From Bolinopsis microptera (taxonomy: Eukaryota > Ctenophora > Tentaculata > Lobata > Bolinopsidae): a stretch of DNA of 64,000 bases. Position numbers and translations under genes: made by a program. The stretch is from assembly GCF_026151205.1 (NCBI RefSeq), contig NC_087081.1, positions 8,861,246-8,925,245 of the forward strand, read 5' to 3'. Shown one piece after another: positions 42,787 through 53,500 of the stretch (positions within the stretch are counted from its first letter, which is position 1; each line of letters begins with the position of its first letter). The notes beneath the pieces were generated by a model, which was given only the letters and a program-made list of their open reading frames with translations, did no database searches and was not told the DNA's origin.

Positions 42787-44146
42787 ATTGTGAATATAAG
42801 GGCGACGGTAATGCTTGCCAGCATTGTGATTTGTCACTTGTCCCTTCGGTCCTTGATCTTTCTAGCAGGGTTTTTGACATGGAAAAGATGAAGTTGGACA
42901 TGAAAAAGATGGAGGAACAATTGGAAAAGATAAACCGCAATACACTTTTGTTTAAAGGTAAGAAAGATGATAATGACAATAAGATTAAGGTAACTATTCA
43001 ATCAGCGATATTTGATGACCTTACGTCTGCAAATAAAAAATGGAGATGTTTGTTGCTATCCAGGATTTGTACACTTTCTCCAAAAATGCTCTCCAACTAA
43101 CACAAAAAGTTTTAGGAACAAAACAAGCCACAACTCCTATTAAACAGGAATCACCAGATTTCAAGGAAATTATAAAGACACAGCTCAAAGAGGTACTAGC
43201 AGAAGTACTGCCCACAATACTACCAGATTTATTGAATACAGTGGTAGCAACACTACCCAAAGAAAAGAAAGCAAAAGAAGAAACTATGCCTGCAGAAAAA
43301 CACACACTCACAGTTGAGAAAAAGACCACAGACTCTGAAGACGCAGAACCTATCACAATTGATGATGAAAAGGAAATGAAAGGTTCCCTTAAAATAAACC
43401 CAGTGAAGAATTTTAGAGTGTCCGGAAATACTGCGACTTTCAAGTTCAGTACCAAGGATCAACTTAACAAAGCTGAGACGGTATTTAAAAGTCAAGATAA
43501 ATACAAGGTATCGACAAAGTCCGAACCAGGGAAGAAATTGGACCCCAAACTGTCTATTCGAAATATTCCCTCTGACATCACAAACAAGGATACATTGCTA
43601 GAGAAACTGTTGGAAAAGAATGAAGTACTGAAGTCCTCTTCTGAAAAAGACGATGCGGTTAAAGTGGTTTTCTTCGATGATAAAGAGAAAACGGCTGTCA
43701 TCCGTGTCACTGCAGCAGTACGTGAGTCAATCAGACAAAACAGAGACTATGTACACATTGACCTTAGGGAACACCATGTCACAGACCGAATTCATGTCAT
43801 CCAATGTTATCATTGCCAGGAATTTGGTCACATGGCTAACTCCCTGTACTGTAAAGCCAAAGATAAAGACCCAACATGTTTCTTCTGTGCAGGAAACCAC
43901 AAGTCAAAAGACTGTAGAAGCAAGAGTGAAAATATTGTCACAAAGATAAAGTGCTCTAACTGCGCCAAAAGTAGTAAACACTCGGAGAAGAACTCAGCAA
44001 AGACCCATAAAGCCTCTGACAACCTATGTCCCTCGTATGTAAGAGAACGGATTGGAATCATGAATAGGACAGCAGGATGTGAGAGTTCAAAAAACTGGTA
44101 CGTACAGAAGACAAAGGAGACCAAACTACGCCTAGGAAGAGTTTAA
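42787..44146 (+). CDS. LINE ORF1 (gag-like, zinc knuckles)
   Basis: The main frame 43,040-44,146 encodes a Lys-rich protein with a central RRM-like basic region and two zinc knuckles near its C-terminus: CYHCQEFGHMANSLYC and CFFCAGNHKSKDC, followed by further Cys pairs. Such proteins bind the LINE RNA. A frame with CEYKGDGNACQHCD and a coiled coil (MEKMKLDMKKMEEQLEKI) is open just upstream (42,787-43,050) and is separated by one base at an A6 run near 43,035, so ORF1 probably starts there and extends into the longer frame. ORF2 follows in another frame, overlapping by about 60 bp. Confidence 0.7.
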
Positions 44147-47100
44147 GGATTGGAACGTTCAATGTAAGATCCCTAGTGAACAAAACAGTCGGAGTCTTAG
44201 AGCATCTTCAAGAAGTTGACTGTGACATCTGTTTTGTACAAGAAACTTTCTTTCGTGATGGAAACACAGCTAAGATAATGGAGATCAAAGACCTTGGTTG
44301 GAATATACTCTCGGACCCACGAAAACATAGAGGAGGAGGAGGTATAGCTATGCTATTTCGTGATGTCCTCCAGTTAAAATGTAATAGTAAGGTCACGAAG
44401 TACAAATCCTTCCAAGTGATGGAATCACTGCTACAATCTCAACAAGATATTGTGAGACTTGTGAACTTGTATCGGCCTCCTTATACCAAGAAGGCTCGGT
44501 ACACGGAGTGTGCCTTTCTAGAAGAATTTGAAGACTACCTTAAAGACCTCACAGTCAAACCTGGTTTTCCTATTATCGCTGGAGATTTCAACTTTCGCAT
44601 GGAAAAGACTGAAGAACACTACCCAAAGAAGCTCTACCAACTCCTGGAGGAGTATGACCTTTATCAACATGTTCCTCTTGAGCCAACCCATGACCAAGGT
44701 GGAACCCTAGATCTTGTAGTTACTAATAGATCCTTCAAGGAAAAACTGACTTCATTTGAAATCCGTCCCTCAAGAACCAAATCTGACCATTTCCTTGTCC
44801 TCTTCGATGCAGACATCAAGACAAAGACCAAAGAAGACGTTAAATTTATGAACTACAGAAACTTTAATTTAATTGATACAGAACAGTTTAAAGAAGATAT
44901 TGTAATTTCAAAACTGACAAACTTCCCCAAAGATATGTCTCCGAATGATGCTGTCGTCCTTTACAACACCGTACTCACTCAGTTAATGGATAAACATTGT
45001 CCCTACATAAAAAAGAAGATTACCAAGAAGCCAATGCCCTGGTTAGATCTAGAACTTCGTATTCTCAGGCGAAAAAGAAGAACTGCGGAACGTGCCTGGA
45101 GAAAAGATAAAGTAGATTATATAGACAGTGAAAGATCTGAGTACTTGAGATCTGATTATGTTAAGCTAAGAGATGAGTTTTCCCGAGTAGAGTTTGTTAA
45201 AAGATGTGCTCACCACAAAACCTCTCTTAGGTCCTCTTCAGGGGATACTAAAGCATTGTACAAAAAAGTCAACAGACTTTTAGGAAATGACACCCAAAAC
45301 CTTCCAAACTACAAGGATCCTGTTAAACTATCAGAAGATTTTAAAGATTTTTTCGCTGAAAAGGTTGCTACCATCAGACGAGCCATTGAGAAGGAAGGAA
45401 AAGATTCTGTCAAAGACAAAGACAAAGACAAAGACAAAGACAAAGACAAAGACAAAGACAAAGACAAAGACAAAGACAAAGACAAAGACAAAGACAAAGA
45501 CAAAGACAAAGACAAAGACAAAGACAAAGACAAAGACAAAGACAAAGACAAAGACAAAGACAAAGACAAAGACAAAGACAAAGACAAAGACAAAGACAAA
45601 GACAAAGACAAAGACAAAGACAAAGACAAAGACAAAGACAAAGACAAAGACAAAGACAAAGACAAAGACAAAGACAAAGACAAAGACAAAGACAAAGACA
45701 AAGACAAAGACAAAGACAAAGACAAAGACAAAGACAAAGACAAAGACAAAGACAAAGACAAAGACAAAGACAAAGACAAAGACAAAGACAAAGACAAAGA
45801 CAAAGACAAAGACAAAGACAAAGACAAAGACAAAGACAAAGACAAAGACAAAGACAAAGACAAAGACAAAGACAAAGACAAAGACAAAGACAAAGACAAA
45901 GACAAAGACAAAGACAAAGACAAAGACAAAGACAAAGACAAAGACAAAGACAAAGACAAAGACAAAGACAAAGACAAAGACAAAGACAAAGACAAAGACA
46001 AAGACAAAGACAAAGACAAAGACAAAGAAAAAGACAAAGACAAAGACAAAGACAAAGACAAAGACAAAGACAAAGACAAAGAAAAAGACAAAGACAAAGA
46101 AAAAGACAAAGATATAAACAAAGACAAAGACAAAGACAAAGATATAAACAAAGACAAAGACAAAGACAAAGACAAAGACAAAGACAAAGACAAAGACAAA
46201 GACAAAGACAAAGACAAAGACAAAGACAAAGACAAAGACAAAGACAAAGACAAAGACAAAGACAAAGACAAAGACAAAGACAAAGATCCTGTTCTTGATA
46301 AAGACTTCATCTTTGATAATTTCTCTGAGATAACAGCTGATGAACTCAAAGACCTGGTATCGAAGATGTCTAACAAGTTCTGCTGCTTGGATCCGATCCC
46401 AGCATTTCTCTTAAAAAACTGTGTCGCTGAACTGACACCTATTTTACTCCACGTCTTGAACTCATCCTTAAAGACTGGAATCTTTCCCTCAGATATGAAA
46501 AAAGCAGTCATCAGGCCGACTTTGAAGAAGGAAAATGCTGATGTTGATATTCTCAGTAACTATCGACCAGTCTCTAACCTCTCTGCCTTCTCCAAGATCC
46601 TAGAGAGAACTGTACTTAACCAGCTCAATGTCCATCTCACGACACATAGCCTTTACTCGGACGTCCAATCTGGATACCGCCCTAACCACAGCTGTGAAAC
46701 ACTACTTGTAAGAATGTGTGATGATCTTAACAAAGAAATTGAAGCTGGGAATGTTGTTATTGTTGTACTTCTCGACTTAAGTGCAGCGTTTGATACCATT
46801 GACCACACAGTCTTATTGGAAAAGCTTATGAAAGACTATGGAATTACTGGAAGTGCACTGCAATGGATAAAGTCCTACCTTGAGAAGAGACACTTCTGTG
46901 TGAAGATTGACGATACTCTTTCTACTTTCTTGGAGCTTTTGTTTGGAGTTCCCCAGGGATCACTCTTGGGGCCTATTCTTTTCATCCTCTATATCAAAGC
47001 TCTCCAAAAAATTGCTGCCAAATATGGTCTTGATATACAGCTATATGCAGATGATTCCCAACTGTACATCTCGTTTCAACCAAACCGTGTGGTACAGTTC

Positions 47101-47934
47101 ACTGATGTCCAAGACAGGACAAACAAATGTCTTGCAGAGATCAAAACATAAATGGTGAACAATTACATGAAACTGAATGAAACAAAGACAGAACTACTGG
47201 TGTTAGGAAAGAGCCATGTTCTAAAAAAGTGCGAACTCAGTGTCAGACTACAATTCGGAAGCACTGAAATTCTACCTACGGAGTGCAAAGGAGACAGCTG
47301 GAAGAGTCTAGGTGTCAAATTTGATGAAACTTTAAACATGGAAAGACAAATAAATAATGTGAAAAGGAAATGTAGCTGGACAATGATGAACTTAAGAACT
47401 ATTGGTCGTTACCTGGATGAAGGCATTAAATTGATGTTGGTGAAACAACTGGTTATATCTAAATTAGATTACTGTAATTCTCTGTACATGAATCTACCCA
47501 AGACCAGATTAAACAAACTTAGATCCACCCTTAATGGGGCAGTTCGTTTCATCTATAACATAGAAGACAGAATCACGGACTTGGTTCCCTTCTATAAGAA
47601 GGCCCACATACTCCCTATAGACCAACGAATCTTCTTTAAGGTTTGTCTTTTAACCCACAAATCAGTTCACGGCACTGCACCTGATTACCTAAAAGCATTA
47701 CTAGATGTGGCTGTAGTGGATACAGAACTTTCAAACACCATGACCAGGTCGAAAAGATCTGGTGACCATCTCATGTTAAAGGTACCAAAGAATAAAAGGT
47801 CAAAAGTTGATGACAGACGTTTCTCAAGCCATGCACCGATTGCATGGAACTCTCTTCCAATGATGTTGAGATGTATTACTGATACCAACTGCTTCAAGCG
47901 AATGTTAAAGAACCATTTATATAATCAGTTTTGA
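44083..47934 (+). pseudogene. CR1-like LINE ORF2 (endonuclease, RT) with premature stop and giant KD insert
   Basis: The frame is open from 44,083 (no ATG until later; RIGTFNVRSL starts the endonuclease domain). APE motifs are visible: ICFVQETF, GGGGIAMLF, IIAGDFNF, TLDLVVTN and SDHFLVLF. After a linker comes an in-frame Lys-Asp run of about 290 residues (45,411-46,286), then RT motifs [38 protein letters not shown] and YADD. A TAA at 47,149-47,151 interrupts the frame where homologues normally have a Trp; the same frame continues to 47,934 with the C-terminal region (KLDYCNSLY). The clade call CR1/L2-like rests on RT motifs and the short-repeat 3' tail. One stop plus the insert makes it probably inactive. 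Confidence 0.85.
45411..46286 (+). repeat. Hexamer array AAAGAC, about 145 copies, inside ORF2
   Basis: An array of (AAAGAC)n encodes (Lys-Asp)n in frame. Interruptions occur near 46,025, 46,080 and 46,100 (GAA for GAC) and twice by a GATATAAAC block (46,111 and 46,141), clustered in the last third. The remainder is perfect. Confidence 0.98.
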
Positions 47935-48308
47935 TGTTTATTCTTCCCATTTGTCTTCACTTTGCAAGACACATTGGCTTTTATTTTTTACTGCACTCCA
48001 TTTTATGTCTTGATCTCTACCTTTCTAGGATCTGTCTCTCTTTTTTGTTGATCATGTCACTGTATTATCATTTATAATACCTACACGTATTGTATGGTTT
48101 CTGCTTCTTTTTAGTTTAGTGTGGTGTTTACAATAAAAGATGTTTTAATTTTGTCTTAAGCCTTTTTGAGTTATACTTTTGTTCATTTTACACATTTGCT
48201 CACATTACTCACAGTCAGCCGCTCTGACATGGTTAACCTCTTCCTTGTGTTGTTGGTTAATCATATGAGCGGGATATAAATACCTCATTTCATTTCATTT
48301 CATTTCAT
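47935..48308 (+). other. LINE 3' untranslated region and CATTT tail
   Basis: After the ORF2 stop there are about 350 bp of T-rich sequence ending in five CATTT pentamers at 48,283-48,308. CR1-superfamily elements end in short tandem repeats rather than poly(A). Confidence 0.7.
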
Positions 48309-48716
48309 TGTTTTGAGCGAAATCAGTTTTGCAAATATCGCAAACTGAGATATGGGCGATTTTGTTCATTTTTCGCGATTATTTGAACACAGAATCTACA
48401 GTTAGGTAGATAATGAGCTGATAATCATAGAGAATGTGTAGTATAGGCTTACCTTCCATATAAAGTTGGTTTCATTCAAAAATATTGATATTTGACCATT
48501 TTATGGGCCAAGATCAATCAAATTTGGTGCGTATGCCCAAATTTGGGCATATAGTTTTTGGGCTCATAACTCAGTCATTTATTTTCCGATCGATGAAAAT
48601 TCATATACGAGTTCAGGGGACCTCAAGTAGAGCACATAAAATCTGGGGTTTGGGCATGTTCAGGGTATTTGGCTAAATTGAGCCTAATTTGGACCAAATA
48701 TGGGCGTGGCTGCCCC

Positions 48717-50532
48717 GCGGGCACCGTTTGGCGGTTGGGGTCGGGGACCCCCTCAAAAGTTCGGTAACCAGTCTTAGTTTGTTGGTCACTTGCTATCTCG
48801 AAACCACTTGCTATCTGTGAATAGAGTTTCCGGTAAGGACAATATAATTATTAAATAACATCAAAAACATTATCAAGAAGAGCAAACTAGCACTGAGGGG
48901 TTGATCATCAAGAAGGTACGGTCTATGGAAGACTATTGTTCTTAAAATTAGGGTTATGGTATTTCAGGAATTTGTCATATCATTGTACGATATCATTGTT
49001 TGTCCTTTAGCTGGTATGAATCACGTTTGAGCACCTATGTTTGTGTAAGACTGCTGCCCTCAAGTCTCCTCTGATCTGCAACTATCTGCACTTCAAGTGC
49101 CTGTTGAAACAATAGAACATGTTGCCAATAAATCTACAGAGTATCGATTGAGATTCACAAACAAAGGGGAACAACAAAACTGTAAAATTTTTGTTTTTCC
49201 GAAATTGTACGAAATTTTCAGACAATCTAAGTTTTTTGTTGTTGTTGATATAGAGCTACTTGCCACTTAGGTCCAGGATCATTATAATATAATAATACCT
49301 TCGCTTTAATGTACATCTTAAAGCAAGATAGCAAGATATGTTGAGCCTTGAAGCAAGCAAACTACAGTTCAATTCTTTTTTGGACTACCTTACTTAACTT
49401 GAGCATTTACAAATTTTAATTTAATTTTAATTTATCACAGGTCATACAATAGGTTTATATCACAAAGTGAGTTGTAGCAGAGTTTAACTAAACTAATAAA
49501 TCTGAGCGTTAGTTTTAGATCACATCTCCCGTACAAATCATCTTCAAAAATTCATAAATATAAAGTATAACCCAACTCTAGTTTAGCTGCTGCCTGGTTT
49601 CTAGTGCTATAATTTCAGAGACAAAACAGATACAATATTACATTAATGTTAATTTTAATAGGTTATTGTAATATATAATAATTATTACTTAAAATCACCT
49701 TCATAGTTCATACAAGCAACAAAACTACATTGGTCATGATCTATCCTATAGTGATAATGACCACAGTCCCATGCGAAGAAGGAGAACCTGAAAATCCGAT
49801 CGTTGGGTTCAGTTGTCGTTTTTGGATTAAGCTGTTGGCCGATGGGTCACCCAATTAGGCTGATTGGGTGCCTGTTAACTGCGTGGGAACTAGGCTCAAT
49901 TGAGTTCAGTTGTCTGTCACCCCTTTAAGGTCCTCTTTAACTAATTGCCCAATTAAGAAGAGTTGAGATTCCTTTGGAACAAGCACTGCTTGTTACAAGC
50001 AGGGATCAAACTTAAGATACGAGCAACAAAGGTACAATTAAACAATGTGATCACAGACCCCTGAAATTACACAGTTTCTATTTCAGTGTTTTTGCCTGTG
50101 TTCCGTGTTGAAATTATAACTAATTAACGGATTTCATCGAACCTCCGCTCTGATCATCTTAATTAAGTAATTAGTTAAAGAGGGCCTTAAAGAGCTATAA
50201 AGAGTTCCATTAGAAGGCCGATTCGGAAAGATTGGTGTAAATGGAAACCTCACAAAAACACTACGGATGCCGAGCATGACTTTGGCAGTTATAATAATCA
50301 TACAACTTTTGCATCTTAAATTTGCACATTTGGGGAAAAACGCCCAATCAGATGACAAAACTTCGGGTTTTTAATGGTTTTGAATGTCTTAGAGTGTTTA
50401 TTTTATTGTCCGTTCAAAATTACATGTCCGTTCACGCAACGTCCGATAAGGTAGTCCAAGCCCTAGGGCCCTAGCAGCTAGCTACATAATACGAAGAATT
50501 TACTTCACTTCTAGATGCTGTTTCATTTAACA
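48717..50532. other. No gene recognised
   Basis: This holds the outer right arm sequences of the large inverted element (to about 49,450) and a terminal fragment of the CCTTATCGGACC family at 50,350-50,455. Nothing coding is supported. Confidence 0.4.
50350..50455 (-). mobile_element. Terminal fragment of the CCTTATCGGACC family
   Basis: TTTTTAATGGTTTTGAATGTC, TTATTGTCCGTTC and CGTCCGATAAGGTA blocks correspond to the right terminus of the copy at 51,287-52,067. Confidence 0.65.
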
Positions 50533-50544
50533 GAAACTTCCCAG

Positions 50545-53500
50545 GCAGCATGCAGTCTGAGAATATGAGGTTGGAGGTGGAGGGTGCGTTGGGAAGCATT
50601 GTTGATGAGGCCAGTAAACGGACTACAGATGAGGTGAGATGCTTAGGGTCAACACTAAAGTTTGACTTTTCATGTTTTTTAGATAATTTCAGTTTCAAAT
50701 AATCTAATTCGCACTTAGATGTACGTATATAATTATATATGTGCACTGTTATTGAGTATCTTTCTAATTCTGCTTCTCACGGACAAAACAACAACTGATA
50801 GTTTTTATATTCATGATGAAGAGCGAGAAGTCCTAAATTTCTAATCCCCCAGGTGGAACGGATAAAGTCGGAGAGCAACAAAAACATCTCAATGTTAATC
50901 GGGGAGTGTGGGAAATATCAGGAGAGGATATAATAATAGTTGAGTTGGAGGCTGACCTCGAGGAGGCGGAAAGGGTCCGGGAGCAACACCTAGTTACTGA
51001 AATATGATCTTTACGGTGAAATTAAATAGTTTAAATTCATGACAAATTAACTGATACAATTACATGACTATTGTAGTTTTGCAACGCTGAAGGCTGGCAG
51101 AGTCAGGGACCACCACCGAGGCTTAGTTTTTTGGAGTAAAAATGTGAAAATTATCTTGACGGTGAAATTAAATAGTTCGAGACCGTTAAACTCGTGGATA
51201 AATAACCATTTTGATTCAGAACCACAATGATTATTTATCTATTGCTAATTAACAAAGATTAATCACATTATTCATATAATAGAAATTACCTTATCGGACC
51301 TTATTTGGACGGACATTACTTGAACGCTGGAGGCCCAAGCGTTCATCTTAATGTCCGTTCAAATAAAGTCTGTTCAATTAATGTCCGTCCAAGTTAAAGT
51401 CCGTTAAAATTTTTCAAAAATTTTTCCATTTCGAACTTTTTGTCCAGAATATGACAACTTTGAGAACTTTATTGTGCCATAAGTTAACGACGGAAAGGTT
51501 CTCCTTGGTCTGCACTGCCGGAGGCACAGAAAACTCTACTAGTATATGATGTTTTCAAGGGTCACTTGGCGAAAAAAAAGTCAACAAAATTATGGCACTC
51601 AACAACATAGTTCATGAGCTAGTCCCCGCCAACATGACAAACTTGTTCTAGCCTCTAGATATTACGGTAAATCGTGTTGCCAAGGACATTGTCCGACGTT
51701 GTTATAGTTCATATTACTGAGGGGAGTTAAACTCAATGAAACAGTGCTAGGAAAGCTCTACGTGATGTTAAGGTTAACCTAAAGTTGTCTAAGATAAACC
51801 ACTTCACGCCGAATGGCTTGTAAAAGTTAACAATGAAATGCAGGACCGGGGTAGTTTGATACAAAAAGTTTTCCACAAAACTAGAAATCACTGATGCTTG
51901 TTTAAAAAATGAATTAAAAAATCATTTGCTGAAATTAAAAAAAAGTCAAAAAATTGAAAAAAATTCGGATTTTTATGGTTTTGAATGCCTTCGAGCGTTC
52001 ATATTAATGTCTGTTCACAATTATGTCCGTTCATGTAATGTCCGTCCAAATAAGGTCCGATAAGGTAGAAAGGTTCTACTTCTTACTGGGCGGCGCTCAG
52101 CCTGTCATTCCGACTAATCTCTATTCTTCTATTCATATGATTATGAACATAAATATAATAGCCTGGGGTCCCGGTAAGAAAGGTTCCTGCACATGCAGCT
52201 TTCCAATACAATAATCTTTTGTAATAAAGATAAAATCTTTTGTAATAACTGATGTCTACCGTGGTAAAGTTTAAGTACACGTCCTTATTGTCATATTATT
52301 ACAATAATGCCCCTATTTACTGCGCCATCATTTACCGGGCCCTTTTCCTACCCCTAAATTGTACTTAATGCGCATAATGTCAAAAATCAAATTGCATTTA
52401 AGTTAGAGCATCACCATTAGGGCATCATCGCATATAACTTTTCTATGTCTGCATTGGTTCGGGTGATTCATCTTCATCAGTTAAGTTCAAAATGGGTGAT
52501 CTCACTAACTCACCAACTCTGTTATCTGGATCTACCTTGATCTGGTGACCGCCTGGCAGTGCACGTGGTGCACGTGGTGCACGTGGCTGCAGAATAGGCT
52601 CCTGCTCAGTGTCCACAACAGAGTTGTTGGGCAGAATACACACCCAGAGGTCAAGTAACACATTCTTGAAGGATTTCTGTCGAAGGAGAATGATGCTGTT
52701 TGCTATTGACATTCCACACAAGAACAAGAGGCCCAGCGCGTAGGATATCTTGGGATCTGCCAGCCCTTTTACTTGCAGTATCTGACATTGTGGGGAGGTG
52801 GAGTTGTAGTATGGGCCACATAAAGTGAAGGATAAAGAGAATGCGAGTGGGTAGGAGCTCCATATTACCACAGACACCAGGAAGTAAATGAAGGTTCTCC
52901 TGGCTGAGAACAGTTCCTTAACTAAAACTGTGTTCTTTCTGAGGTCCTGTGATTTTGTTACTGACCCTTCTAAAACCGTTCTCGAATCTTCGCTCCTGTT
53001 AGCCTTGTAGATGAGCTTTTGTAGCAAGAATAAACTAGTGGTGATAAGAAGTGCACAGAAAATTATTAAACCTGTACAGACGACACTCTGCAACTTCATC
53101 AAGCCTATCAAAACAACGCGACTTGCTTTTTTAACCATAATAGAGCACGAGCATATCCAAACCCCCAGTCCAGCTCCAAAAGACAGCACCCAACTACCAA
53201 GACAGAGCACTCTTATGTAAACAAGGCGTACTTTACGTTCGTAGAACAGCTTATACTTGAATATCATGACCCTGACCAGGGAGAGCAGGATTAACATGAC
53301 GTAGGGAATGTTGATTATCCCACCGAATATCAGGTACAAGACACTGTTCCCATAGGTATCTAAACTGTTGTAGCCATGTCCGGTGATGCTGAAGTAACAG
53401 AGGGGGATCACGAAGCAGTTGATGATATCCACAGCTGCCAGATTCTTGTAAAGGAGGGCACATTTTTTGTCTATGCTTCTGTTTCTGCCGATGACCCAGA

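Larger units (their letters stand above)
40160..49450. mobile_element. Large inverted-repeat element interrupted by a LINE
   Basis: The stretch 40,487-40,814 (GGGGCAGCCACGCCCATATT ... TTTCGCTCAAAACAAT) is inverted at 48,307-48,716, and outer sequence 40,240-40,310 (AGTTAAATAAGGCAGTCCAA) pairs with 49,365-49,440. The right arm begins exactly where the LINE tail ends. The simplest reading is an older inverted-repeat element of about 4 kb split by insertion of the LINE. Outer boundaries are not sharp. Confidence 0.65.

Noticed and set aside
45287-46511. Long Thr-Lys and Ser-Leu open frames over the hexamer array on both strands
   Set aside because: They are other-frame readings of the AAAGAC array inside LINE ORF2; a six-base unit without stops is open in every frame.
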